Below, in pieces: positions 8,971 to 17,580 of a stretch of DNA of 64,000 nucleotides. Each line of letters starts with the position of its first letter. Positions within the stretch are counted from its first letter, which is position 1. Under the pieces are notes generated by a model. That model had not been told where the DNA came from and searched no databases. It worked only from the letters and a program-made list of their open reading frames with translations. The position numbers and the translations under genes are program-made. Origin of the DNA: Micromonospora chokoriensis (GTDB taxonomy: Bacteria > Actinomycetota > Actinomycetes > Mycobacteriales > Micromonosporaceae); assembly GCF_000718555.1 (NCBI RefSeq), contig NZ_JOAN01000031.1:1-64000 (forward strand), read 5' to 3'.

Positions 8971-8998
8971 GACGGGTCGGCCGGGGTGGTTCGTGACA
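8971..8998 (-). promoter_or_regulatory. Putative ECF41-dependent promoter
   Basis: On the minus strand TGTCACG (8992-8998) is followed after 17 nt by CGTC (8971-8974). The published ECF41 target promoter is TGTCACA with CGTC in the -10. It lies just upstream of the CMD-ECF41 operon, with a predicted leader of about 25 nt. This is the expected autoregulatory position. Confidence 0.72.
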
Positions 8999-9055
8999 AC
9001 CGTGGCTGTGACCCCGCTCATGTCAGCGAGGGCGGACCAGAATGCAGGGGCGTGG

Positions 9056-10186
9056 TCAGCCGCGCGCCGCCGGGGCGACGTCCTCCAGCACCTCGCGGGG
9101 ACGGGGGATCTGGACGTCCTCGGCGACCGGGGCGGGCGGGGTGGGCGTCGTGCCATCGCCGTCGCGCGGGGCCGGCCGGCTCACCCGGGCGGCCAGCCGA
9201 CGGCCCACCTCGATCATGGGTAGCTCGACCCAGCGGTACATCAGGTCCGCGGCGAGCAGCGCCACCACCGTCGTCGCCACGAAGAAGCCGGTGCTGCGAT
9301 GCCCGAGCGCGGGCACCAGCCCGCCCGCCACCCGCGACGCGATCGACTGGATCAGATACAACGAGTACGACCGTTCGCCGACGAAGACCAGCGGCCGCAA
9401 CCCCAGCCCGCGGGCGAGCACGCTGCGGGAGAGCAGGGCCGGCAGGAGCACCGTCGCCGCCAGGGCGTAGCAGCCGATCAACGACTCCTGCCCGAAGCGG
9501 GTGGGCCAGAACTGCGCGCACGCCTGGACCACGCCGAACCCCAGGATGACGACGGTGGCGGTCACCGGGTGGGTCAGCGGCCGGACCAGGGCGAAGCCGC
9601 GGGGGTGATGCATGACGATCGCGGTCAGGCAGCCGAGCAGGATCGCCACGTAGTGGATCGGCCAACTCAGCCAGGCGATGTCCGGCGGAATCATCGCGAT
9701 GAAGAGCACGAGCAGGCAGAGCGTGACCATCAGGCGGCGGCGGAAGACGGCGGCGACCGCCACGAAGGCGATGGCCGGCCAGAACAGGTAGAACTTCTGC
9801 TCGATGCCGATCGTCCAGGAATGCAGGAACGGTGCGTTCCCCGTCAGGTTCTCGTTGAGGAAGAGCAGGTAGTACTTCATTCTCTGCTCGACCGGCTCGG
9901 GGTTGCCGTTGATCCGGGCCAGCCCCCAGTACAGGAAGAGCACCAGCAGGTAGACCGGCATGATCCGGAAGAACCGCCGCAGGTAGAACGCGCGCAGCGA
10001 GACCTTGCCGTAGCGGTGCTCCTCGCGCAGCAGCAGCGTCGTGATCAGGAAGCCGGAGAGTACGAAGAACAGGTGTACGCCGCTCCAGCCGCTCAGCCAT
10101 TTCCAGGACGGGCCGCCGTAGTGGAATGCGATGACGATGACGGCGGCCACGGCCCGCAGCCCGTCCAACGCGGGGAATCGGCGCAT
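9056..10186 (-). CDS. Acyltransferase 3 family (OafA/YrhL-type) membrane protein
   Basis: 376 aa from the ATG at 10186. It has about ten membrane segments. FPALDGLRAVAAVIVIAFHYGG carries the conserved first-helix His, and WTIGIEQKFYLFWP matches the family motif. Such proteins O-acylate surface polysaccharides, peptidoglycan or secondary metabolites from acyl-CoA at the membrane. No neighbouring glycan genes point to a substrate. The frame is open further upstream (to a TTG at 10291), but homology begins near MRRFPALDG, so the short start is preferred with moderate certainty. A 60-residue Pro/Arg-rich cytoplasmic tail ends the protein. Confidence 0.9.
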   Translation of the reverse strand: MRRFPALDGLRAVAAVIVIAFHYGGPSWKWLSGWSGVHLFFVLSGFLITTLLLREEHRYGKVSLRAFYLRRFFRIMPVYLLVLFLYWGLARINGNPEPVEQRMKYYLLFLNENLTGNAPFLHSWTIGIEQKFYLFWPAIAFVAVAAVFRRRLMVTLCLLVLFIAMIPPDIAWLSWPIHYVAILLGCLTAIVMHHPRGFALVRPLTHPVTATVVILGFGVVQACAQFWPTRFGQESLIGCYALAATVLLPALLSRSVLARGLGLRPLVFVGERSYSLYLIQSIASRVAGGLVPALGHRSTGFFVATTVVALLAADLMYRWVELPMIEVGRRLAARVSRPAPRDGDGTTPTPPAPVAEDVQIPRPREVLEDVAPAARG

Positions 10187-10381
10187 GGCCTGAAATTCGT
10201 CGTACCGAAGCGAACGCACCGGCGAAGTTTGCGCGAGCGCGTCAGCGTGGTCAAGCCGCGCGGGACGCACTCCGCCATTCCGTCCAGACAACCGACGTTC
10301 CTGCTCGTGTCATCCAGACCGCCGCTCGCGGTCACCTCCGCCCGATAGACCCACGGGGTCAACCCATGATCGGGAGGAAGC

Positions 10382-11932
10382 ATGACCGAGCTTGATCGAC
10401 GTACCCTGCTGCGGGCCGGCCTGGTGGTCGGTGCCGGAGCCGCCGGCGGCGCCCTGCTGGGCGGTGCCGGCGCGAACGCCGCTGCGGCCTGGCGCCCGGC
10501 CGCGCGCCCGGTGCTCACCCACGGTGTGCAGAGCGGCGACGTGACCGCGGACTCGGCGCTGGTCTGGACCCGGGCCGACCGGCCGGGCCGGATGCTTGTC
10601 GAGGTGAGCCGTCGGCCGGACTTCCGTGGCGCGCGCACGCTGCGCGGCCCGGTGCTCACCCCGAACGGTGACTTCACCGGCAAGGTCCGGCTGCGGGGGC
10701 TGCCGGACGCCGAGCGGCTGCACTACCGGGTGCGGGTGGAGAGCCTGGAGCGGCACGGGGTGGTCAGCGAGCCGCTGACCGGAACGCTGACCACCGCACC
10801 GGGTCGGCATCGGCGCAGCGACGTGAAGTTCGTCTGGACCGGTGACATCGTCGGGCAGGGCTGGGGAATCGACCCGAACTTCGGTGGCATGTCGATCTTC
10901 CGGGCGATGCGGGAGACCCGGCCCGACTTCTACCTGTGCAGTGGCGACACGGTGTACGCCGACGGCCCGTTGGTCGAGTCGGTGACCCTGCCGGACGGGC
11001 GGATCTGGCGCAACGTGGTGACGCCGGAGAAGAGCAAGGTGGCCGAGACGCTGACCGAGTACCGGGGGCAGTACGCGTACAACCTGATCGACGAGCACCT
11101 GCGGGCGTTCAACGCGGCGGTCCCGCAGATCAACCAGTGGGACGACCACGAGGTGCTCAACAACTGGTACCCGGGGGAGATCCTGGACGACCCGCGCTAC
11201 ACCGAGCGGCGGGTGGACGTGCTCGCCGCCCGCGCGCGGCAGGCGTTCGGCGAGTGGCTGCCGGTGCCGGACGACGGGCCGCTCTACCGCCGGATCTCGC
11301 ACGGGCCGCTGCTGGACGTGTTCGTGCTCGACATGCGGACCCACAAGGACCCGAACGACGGCAACACGTACGCCGACCCGAAGCGCGGCCTGCTCGGCCG
11401 GGAGCAGCGGGAGTGGCTGATCCGGGAGCTGAAGCGGTCCACGGCGACCTGGAAGGTGATCGCCAACGACCTGCCGATCGGCGTGGTGGTGCCGGACGGT
11501 CCGGGCGCGCAGGAGGGTGTCGCGCAGGGCGACCCGGGTGCGCCGGCCGGGCGTGAGTTGGAGTTCGCCGAGGTGCTGCGGGCCACCCACCGCGCCGGGG
11601 TGACCGGCATGGTCTTCCTCACCGCCGACGTGCACTACAGCGCCGCGCACCACTACGACCCGTCCCGCGCGGCGGTCGGCGACTTCACCCCGTTCTGGGA
11701 GTTCGTCTCCGGCCCGGCGCACGCCGGTGCGTTCGGCCCGAACGCGCTGGACGGCACCTTCGGCCCGCAGGCCGCGTTCGTGCACGCCCCGCCGGTGGCG
11801 AACACCGGCCCGGCGGGAGGCTTCCAACACTTCGGTGAGGTCAGCATCGATGGCCGGTCGGAAGCCCTAACGGTGCACCTGCGTGACCGCGACGGCGCCT
11901 CCCTCTGGACCACCACCCTCCCAGCCCCCTGA
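10382..11932 (+). CDS. phoD: Alkaline phosphatase D (PhoD) family phosphodiesterase, Tat-exported
   Basis: 516 aa. A twin-arginine signal (DRRTLLRAG, residues 5-13, then a hydrophobic Ala/Gly stretch) is followed by an N-terminal Ig-like domain (about 45-140) and the metallophosphatase domain. Metal-site motifs include FYLCSGDTVYADGP, NQWDDHEVLNNWYP and TADVHYSAAHHYDP. The enzyme probably releases phosphate from phosphodiesters outside the cell using Ca/Fe. SD GGGAGGAAG sits directly upstream of the ATG. No Pho box could be identified with confidence. It is monocistronic, separated from ileS by a repeat and a T-box. Confidence 0.94.
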   Translation: MTELDRRTLLRAGLVVGAGAAGGALLGGAGANAAAAWRPAARPVLTHGVQSGDVTADSALVWTRADRPGRMLVEVSRRPDFRGARTLRGPVLTPNGDFTGKVRLRGLPDAERLHYRVRVESLERHGVVSEPLTGTLTTAPGRHRRSDVKFVWTGDIVGQGWGIDPNFGGMSIFRAMRETRPDFYLCSGDTVYADGPLVESVTLPDGRIWRNVVTPEKSKVAETLTEYRGQYAYNLIDEHLRAFNAAVPQINQWDDHEVLNNWYPGEILDDPRYTERRVDVLAARARQAFGEWLPVPDDGPLYRRISHGPLLDVFVLDMRTHKDPNDGNTYADPKRGLLGREQREWLIRELKRSTATWKVIANDLPIGVVVPDGPGAQEGVAQGDPGAPAGRELEFAEVLRATHRAGVTGMVFLTADVHYSAAHHYDPSRAAVGDFTPFWEFVSGPAHAGAFGPNALDGTFGPQAAFVHAPPVANTGPAGGFQHFGEVSIDGRSEALTVHLRDRDGASLWTTTLPAP

Positions 11933-11954
11933 CCCCCCCGGGGTCCCCTGCGGT

Positions 11955-12011
11955 TGATCATGAAGTTGTTGCCACGACACGCCGATCCGGTGGGCAACAA
12001 CTTCATGATCA
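11955..12011. repeat. Intergenic inverted repeat with 19-bp perfect arms
   Basis: TGATCATGAAGTTGTTGCC (11955-11973) is exactly inverted at 11993-12011, loop 19 nt. It lies 22 bp after the phoD stop and upstream of the ileS T-box. It is more AT-rich than its surroundings. It may terminate phoD transcription, but the long loop and lack of T tract look more like a dispersed extragenic repeat. Confidence 0.85.
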
Positions 12012-12077
12012 CCGGGGCGGGGGTGGGGTGGGGATTAGTCGGCGGCGGGGTGGTGGGGTGGTCTTGTATCGTTGGGC

Positions 12078-12305
12078 TTTGTAGGGCGATGATCCGGCTA
12101 TCACCGGTGAGCCTCCGGAAGAACAGCCGGGCAACCGGCTCAGTAGAACCGGACGGGTGCGGCCCGTCACAGCCGGCAATGAGCGGGCGGTCGATCCTGA
12201 CCGCCAAGCGGGGTGGTACCGCGGGCCACCTGGGAGCGTCGTCGAGGCGTACCCCGGGAAGGTTCGTCCTCGCAGTCCCACGTTGAGTGACTGCACGAGG
12301 AGAGC
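12078..12305 (+). promoter_or_regulatory. Translational T-box riboswitch of ileS (Ile, AUC specifier)
   Basis: An ultrashort actinobacterial-type stem I holds GATGATCCGGCTATCACCGG, in which ATC at 12100-12102 is the likely isoleucine specifier. The T-box sequence GGGTGGTACCGCGGG is at 12211-12225. Near the end, CCTCG-CAGTC (12268-12277) can pair with GACTG-CA-CGAGG (12289-12300), burying the SD GAGGAG. This identifies a translational switch: uncharged tRNA-Ile would free the SD. A TATCGT at 12067-12072 is a possible -10. The switch type is well known from mycobacterial and nocardial ileS. Confidence 0.93.
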
Positions 12306-12312
12306 GACCCCG

Positions 12313-15300
12313 ATGGCCTATCCATTGCACGACCCGACCGCCGCCGGTGTGCCGGCGAGCCCGGACCTGCCCGCGGTCGAGCGCCGGGTGCTGGAGCACT
12401 GGACGGCCGACAAGACCTTCGAGGCCAGCATCGAGGCCCGTCCCGCCGGGACCGACGGTAAGAACGAGTACGTCTTCTACGACGGCCCGCCGTTCGCCAA
12501 CGGCCTGCCGCACTACGGTCACCTCTTCACCGGCTACGTCAAGGACGTGGTGCCGCGCTACCAGACCATGCGCGGCCGGCACGTCGAGCGACGCTTCGGC
12601 TGGGACTGCCACGGCCTGCCCGCCGAGGTGGTGGCCGAGAAGCAACTCGGCATCACCAGCAAGGCGGAGATCATCGACCTGGGCGTGGCCCGGTTCAACG
12701 AGGCCTGCCGCGACTCGGTGCTGGAGTTCACCCAGGACTGGGAGCGGTACATCAACCGGCAGGCCCGCTGGGTCGACTTCACCAACGACTACAAGACCCT
12801 CGACCTGGACTACATGGAAAGCGTCATGTGGGCCTTCAAGACCCTGCACGACAAGGGTCTGATCTACGAGGGCTTCCGGGTGCTGGCGTACTGCTGGCGC
12901 TGCGAGACGCCGCTGTCGAACACCGAGACCCGGATGGACGACGTCTACCGGGACCGGCACGACCCCACCCTGTCGGTGTGGTTCGAGCTGACCGCCGACG
13001 AGTCCGCCCCGGAGCTGGTGCGCGGGCCGGTCAAGCTGGGCGTCTGGACCACCACGCCGTGGACCCTGCCGTCGAACCTGGCGCTCGCCGTCGGCCCGGA
13101 CATCGAGTACGCGGTGCTGGAGCGCGACGGCGACCGGTTCGTCGTCGGCGCGGCGCGGCTGGCCGCGTACGCCAAGGAGCTGGAAGGGTACGAGCAGGTC
13201 GGCACGGTGTACGGCCGCGACCTGGCCGGGCGTCGCTACACGCCGCTGTTCGACTTCCTCGTCGAGCAGGCCGGGGAGAACGCCTACCAGGTGCTCGGCG
13301 CGGAGTTCGTCACCACCGAGGACGGCACCGGGATCGTCCACCTGGCCCCGGCGTTCGGTGAGGACGACCAGAACGTCTGCAACGCCGCCGGCATCCCCAC
13401 CATCGTCACCGTGGACGACCACACCCGGTTCACCGCGCTGGTCCCGCCGTACCAGGGCGAGCAGGTCTTCGACGTCAACAAGCCGGTGATCCGGGAGCTG
13501 AAGGACCGGGGGGTGGTGCTCAAGCAGGACACCTACACCCACTCGTACCCGCACTGCTGGCGCTGCGACACCCCGCTGGTCTACAAGGCCGTGTCGTCGT
13601 GGTTCGTCGCGGTGACCCAGTTCCGGGACCGGATGGTCGAGCTGAACCAGGAGATCAACTGGACGCCCGGCCACATCAAGGACGGCTCGTTCGGCAAGTG
13701 GCTGGCGAACGCCCGGGACTGGTCGATCAGCCGGAACCGGTTCTGGGGCTCGCCGATCCCGGCCTGGAAGTCCGACGACCCGAACTACCCGCGCCTGGAC
13801 GTCTACGGCTCGCTGGCCGACATCGAGCGGGACTTCGGCGTACGCCTGACCGACCTGCACCGGCCGGCGGTGGACGACCTGGTCCGCCCCAACCCGGACG
13901 ACCCGACCGGGCAGTCGATGATGCGTCGGGTGCCGGAGGTGCTGGACTGCTGGTTCGAGTCCGGGTCGATGCCGTTCGCCCAGGTGCACTACCCGTTCGA
14001 GAACGCGGACTGGTTCGAGCACCACTACCCGGGTGACTTCATCGTCGAGTACATCGGGCAGACCCGTGGCTGGTTCTACACGATGCACGTGCTGGCCACC
14101 GCGCTGTTCGACCGGCCGGCGTTCCGCAACTGCCTGAGCCACGGCATCCTGCTCGGCTCGGACGGGCGCAAGATGTCCAAGAGCCTGCGCAACTACCCGG
14201 ACGTCTACCACGTCTTCGACGCGTACGGCTCGGACGCGATGCGCTGGATGCTGATGTCCTCGCCGGTGCTGCGCGGCGGCGACATGGCGGTCACCGAGGC
14301 GGGCATCCGCGACGCCGTCCGGCAGGTGCTGCTGCCGCTGTGGAACGTGTGGTACTTCTTCACGCTCTATGCCAACGCCGACGGGTACCAGGCGCGGCGG
14401 CGCACCGACTCCACCCACCTGCTCGACCGGTACATCCTGGCGAAGACGAACGAGCTGGTGTCGACGGTCGGCGCGCAGATGGACGCGTACGACATCTCCG
14501 GTGCCTGCGCCACCGTCCGGTCCTACCTGGACGCGTTGACCAACTGGTATGTGCGCCGGTCCCGGGACCGGTTCTGGTCCGGTGACGCCAACGCCTTCGA
14601 CACGCTGTCGACGGTGCTGGAGACCCTCTGCCGGGTGGTGGCGCCGCTCGCGCCGCTGACCGCGGAGGAGATCTGGCGTGGCCTGACCGGGGAGCGTTCG
14701 GTGCACCTGACCGACTGGCCGGAGGCGAGTGAGTTCCCGGCCGACCACGACCTGGTCGCCGCGATGGACAACGTGCGGGCGGTCGCCTCGGCGGCGCTGT
14801 CGCTGCGCAAGGCCAAGGGGCTGCGGGTGCGTCTGCCGCTGTCGAAGCTGACCGTGGCCTCGCCGGCGGCGGAGCAGCTGCGACCGTTCGCCGACCTGGT
14901 CACCGACGAGGTCAACGTCAAGACTGTCGAGTTCAGCGCGGAGCTGTCCGCGTACTGCGAGCAGGTGTTGACGGTGGTGCCCCGGGCGCTCGGCCCGCGC
15001 GTCGGCAAGCAGGTGCAGCAGGTGATCAAGGCGGTCAAGGCGGGCGAGTGGGAGCTGGTCGACGGCGCCCCGGTGGCCGCCGGCGTCACCCTCGCCGAGG
15101 GTGAGTACGAGCTGCGCCTGGTCGCGGCCGACGCCGAGCACTCCGCGCCGCTGCCCGGCGGCGAGGGCGTGGTGGTGCTGGACACCGACGTCACCCCGGA
15201 GTTGGCCGCCGAGGGGCTGGCCCGCGACGTGGTGCGGGTGGTCCAGCAGGCCCGCCGGGACGCCGACCTGGACGTCTCGGACCGGATCGTGGTGTCGGTG

Positions 15301-15459
15301 TCGGCCTCCGACGAGGTGCGCGCCGCGGTGGCCGCGTACGTCGACTTCGTCGCCGGGGAGGTGCTGGCCGACTCGGTGGACTTCGTCGAGGGCCTGGACG
15401 GCTTCGCCGGCGAGGTCGGCGAGGGTGAGCGAGTGACGGTCACCGTCCGCCGGTCGTAG
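12313..15459 (+). CDS. ileS: Isoleucyl-tRNA synthetase
   Basis: 1048 aa class Ia synthetase charging tRNA-Ile. The HIGH motif is HYGH at 67-70 ([12 protein letters not shown]) and KMSKS is at 620-624. The CP1 editing domain and the [12 protein letters not shown] anticodon-binding motif are present. The length and this C-terminal sequence fit the long, eukaryote-like IleS form usual in actinobacteria, without the Cys zinc finger of the E. coli type. The ATG at 12313 is supported by GAGGAG 8 nt upstream. The frame stays open through the T-box, but translation from there is not expected. Expression is controlled by the T-box. Confidence 0.97.
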   Translation: MAYPLHDPTAAGVPASPDLPAVERRVLEHWTADKTFEASIEARPAGTDGKNEYVFYDGPPFANGLPHYGHLFTGYVKDVVPRYQTMRGRHVERRFGWDCHGLPAEVVAEKQLGITSKAEIIDLGVARFNEACRDSVLEFTQDWERYINRQARWVDFTNDYKTLDLDYMESVMWAFKTLHDKGLIYEGFRVLAYCWRCETPLSNTETRMDDVYRDRHDPTLSVWFELTADESAPELVRGPVKLGVWTTTPWTLPSNLALAVGPDIEYAVLERDGDRFVVGAARLAAYAKELEGYEQVGTVYGRDLAGRRYTPLFDFLVEQAGENAYQVLGAEFVTTEDGTGIVHLAPAFGEDDQNVCNAAGIPTIVTVDDHTRFTALVPPYQGEQVFDVNKPVIRELKDRGVVLKQDTYTHSYPHCWRCDTPLVYKAVSSWFVAVTQFRDRMVELNQEINWTPGHIKDGSFGKWLANARDWSISRNRFWGSPIPAWKSDDPNYPRLDVYGSLADIERDFGVRLTDLHRPAVDDLVRPNPDDPTGQSMMRRVPEVLDCWFESGSMPFAQVHYPFENADWFEHHYPGDFIVEYIGQTRGWFYTMHVLATALFDRPAFRNCLSHGILLGSDGRKMSKSLRNYPDVYHVFDAYGSDAMRWMLMSSPVLRGGDMAVTEAGIRDAVRQVLLPLWNVWYFFTLYANADGYQARRRTDSTHLLDRYILAKTNELVSTVGAQMDAYDISGACATVRSYLDALTNWYVRRSRDRFWSGDANAFDTLSTVLETLCRVVAPLAPLTAEEIWRGLTGERSVHLTDWPEASEFPADHDLVAAMDNVRAVASAALSLRKAKGLRVRLPLSKLTVASPAAEQLRPFADLVTDEVNVKTVEFSAELSAYCEQVLTVVPRALGPRVGKQVQQVIKAVKAGEWELVDGAPVAAGVTLAEGEYELRLVAADAEHSAPLPGGEGVVVLDTDVTPELAAEGLARDVVRVVQQARRDADLDVSDRIVVSVSASDEVRAAVAAYVDFVAGEVLADSVDFVEGLDGFAGEVGEGERVTVTVRRS

Positions 15460-15556
15460 CGCGCGGATGCGGACGCCGCCACACCTCAGTCTGCGGGGTG
15501 TGGAGGCGTCCGCTACCGTGACACCGCCTGTTCGCACCTGATCTGCCGGAGGACCA

Positions 15557-16246
15557 GTGCCCCTGCTCTACACCATCGGCAAGCTCACCGTGGCGCCCTC
15601 GCTGCGGTTGGCGTTCCGCCCGACCGTGGAGGGTCTGGAACACGTGCCGGAGACCGGCGGCGCGATCTTCGCCGGCAACCACCTCTCGGTGGCCGACGAG
15701 CTGTTCCTCGGCACGGTGGTGCCCCGACACCTGGCGTTCTGGGCGAAGTCGGAGTATTTCAAGGGCACCGGTGTGAAGGGCGCCATCTCCAAGTTCGTCC
15801 TCACCGGCCTGGGTGCGATCCCGGTCGAGCGGGCCGGTGGTCGGGCCGCGTTGTCCGCGTTCGACGCGGCGATCCCGGCGCTCAAGGGCGGTGACCTGGT
15901 GGTGGTCTACCCGGAGGGCACCCGCTCGCCCGACGGCAAGCTCTACCGGGGGCGGACCGGCGCGGCCCGGCTGGCCATCTCCGCGGGTGTGCCGATCATC
16001 CCGGTCGGCATGATCGGCACCGACAAGGCGCAGCCGATCGGTGCCCGGGTGCCCCGGCCCGGCGCTGCCAAGGTCACCGTCCGGTTCGGCAAGCCGCTGG
16101 ACTTCAGCGGCCGGCCGGACGACCGTGCCTCGCTGCGGCAGATGACCGACGAGCTGATGAGCGAGATCCAGAAGCTCACCGGCCAGGAGTACGTGCCCCG
16201 CTACGCTCCGCCGCGCGCACACCCAGACCCCACCCGCGACGCCTGA
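15557..16246 (+). CDS. plsC: 1-acylglycerol-3-phosphate acyltransferase
   Basis: 229 aa PlsC-type acyltransferase that makes phosphatidate from lysophosphatidate at the membrane. The HX4D catalytic motif is HLSVAD (42-47), and the substrate-phosphate motif PEGTRSPDGK starts at 119. The GTG start follows GGAGGA, only 3 nt away, which is tight but fits the family N-terminus MPLLYTIGKL. It is monocistronic and ends in a terminator shared with the convergent gene. Confidence 0.95.
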   Translation: MPLLYTIGKLTVAPSLRLAFRPTVEGLEHVPETGGAIFAGNHLSVADELFLGTVVPRHLAFWAKSEYFKGTGVKGAISKFVLTGLGAIPVERAGGRAALSAFDAAIPALKGGDLVVVYPEGTRSPDGKLYRGRTGAARLAISAGVPIIPVGMIGTDKAQPIGARVPRPGAAKVTVRFGKPLDFSGRPDDRASLRQMTDELMSEIQKLTGQEYVPRYAPPRAHPDPTRDA

Positions 16247-16259
16247 CCACCAGACCTAG

Positions 16260-16292
16260 GTCCAGCCCAAGGCACTAGGCCTTGGGCTGGAC
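16260..16292. terminator. Bidirectional terminator, plsC / convergent membrane-protein gene
   Basis: GTCCAGCCCAAGGC (16260-16273) pairs perfectly over 14 bp with 16279-16292, loop ACTAG. It serves plsC, whose stop is 14 nt upstream, and contains the last codons and stop of the minus-strand gene ending at 16275. Confidence 0.85.
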
Positions 16293-17474
16293 GATCTGGG
16301 CACGCAGGGTGGCCAGCAGGTCGGCGCTGTCGCCTACGGAGAGTCGGGTGAACACGCCGGTGGCGATGCTGCCGTGGTCGACCGACGTGCAAACCACCAC
16401 GTCGCTGCCGTCGGCGCTACCCACCGCGCATCGCTCGTGCCGGCCCCGCACCCCGGTGTCCACGCTCTGCGGGGCGTTCAGCGCGTACCGCTCGGTGAGC
16501 CGGCTGATCTCGGCTTCCGCGTCCGACTCCGGGCTGAACCGGAAGCCGGTGCCGCCGAAGACCGTCACCCGCTTGCCGCTCGTCGTCGAGTAGACGCCGG
16601 CGAACGTCTCCTCGGCCAGCCAGTGCTCCTTGCGCACCTCGCCCTCCAACTGCCGGGCGGTCTCCGCGCTGCGGTCGTCCTGGCGCAGGCTGAGGTCGTC
16701 CACCTGGACGGGCAGTGCCGCCCGAGCGGGGTACTGGGCCGAGATCGGGAACCCGTAGTAGGCGGGGCAGCCGCAGCAGCAGGCCAGCGTGAGCAGCAGC
16801 AGCCATGGCCAGCGGCGTCGCCGACGGACCGGGACCGGCACGTACCCCTTGGGGGCCTGCCAGCCCGGTGGTGGCGTCGGTGGTGGCGTGGCCGGTCGCC
16901 GGCCCCGGCGCTGCTTCGGCGCCTTCGGCGGCGCGGGTGGCGGGGGTGGCGACATCGGCCGGGCCGGCACCATGGGGCCGATGGCCTGCGGCTGTCTCGG
17001 GGCAGCCGGCGGCGACACCGGGTACGGCCCGACCGGGGGACCGGGCGGCCCGGACCACGGCCGGGTGTCCGGCGGTGCCGGATACGTGGCCGTCGGCGGC
17101 AGCGGGGGCAGCTCGGCGGAGGGCAGGTCCCAGCCGCCGGTGTCCACGCCGGCCCACGGGTCGACCGGCGTCTGATGCTCCGGCGGGCTGACGGGGACGG
17201 GTGGGACAGGGGTCGGCTCGGCGGACTCGCCCCAGGCGGGCCGGCGCGGCAGCGGCGGCGGCACCGAGGCCGAGCCGCTCCACCTGGGCGCCGGGACCTC
17301 CGCGGTGGCGGCGGGTTCCGGCTGGTCCGGCGGTTCCGACTGGTTCGAGGGGTCCGGCTGGTCCGAGGGTACGGGTGGGGAGGTCGGCTCGTCGGCGACC
17401 GCCGGGTCCCGCTCCGGCTCCGCACCCGGGGTGCTCCCGTCGGCCGGCCGTGCTCCCGGCTGGGGCTCCGGCAT
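16275..17474 (-). CDS. Proline-rich single-pass membrane protein (paralogue of 450-1136)
   Basis: 399 aa. Residues 1-215 are an acidic then Pro-rich disordered cytoplasmic region (about one third Pro). A basic stop-transfer (RRRRRWPW) and one membrane segment (about 222-245, containing CCCGC) follow. The extracytoplasmic domain (about 250-399) carries a Cys pair (RCAVGS and VVCTSVDHGS). The C-terminal pattern matches the protein at 450-1136. The ATG at 17474 is supported by AGAGGAG 9 nt upstream. It is divergent from the radical SAM gene. The Pro-rich tail could dock SH3/WW-like or FHA partners, but this is speculation. No named family recognised. Confidence 0.87.
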   Translation of the reverse strand: MPEPQPGARPADGSTPGAEPERDPAVADEPTSPPVPSDQPDPSNQSEPPDQPEPAATAEVPAPRWSGSASVPPPLPRRPAWGESAEPTPVPPVPVSPPEHQTPVDPWAGVDTGGWDLPSAELPPLPPTATYPAPPDTRPWSGPPGPPVGPYPVSPPAAPRQPQAIGPMVPARPMSPPPPPAPPKAPKQRRGRRPATPPPTPPPGWQAPKGYVPVPVRRRRRWPWLLLLTLACCCGCPAYYGFPISAQYPARAALPVQVDDLSLRQDDRSAETARQLEGEVRKEHWLAEETFAGVYSTTSGKRVTVFGGTGFRFSPESDAEAEISRLTERYALNAPQSVDTGVRGRHERCAVGSADGSDVVVCTSVDHGSIATGVFTRLSVGDSADLLATLRAQIVQPKA

Positions 17475-17566
17475 CGCGGCAATCTCCTCTCGCGCCGATC
17501 CGAGGTTAGTACCGCGCCGCCACCACCGCCGATCGGGCGTGCGCGCGATCACCGCCGGGCAGCGCG

Positions 17567-17572
17567 TACCCT
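17567..17572 (+). promoter_or_regulatory. -10 box TACCCT, probable leaderless start of the radical SAM gene
   Basis: TACCCT ends 8 nt before the ATG at 17581, and no SD is present. It fits a leaderless transcript, slightly longer in spacing than the other examples in this window. Confidence 0.5.
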
Positions 17573-17580
17573 TGGGCATC

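Noticed and set aside
11653..15537. Long minus-strand open frame opposite ileS
   Set aside because: No family motifs, low-complexity Arg/Val/His composition, and exact overlap with ileS. An antisense artefact.
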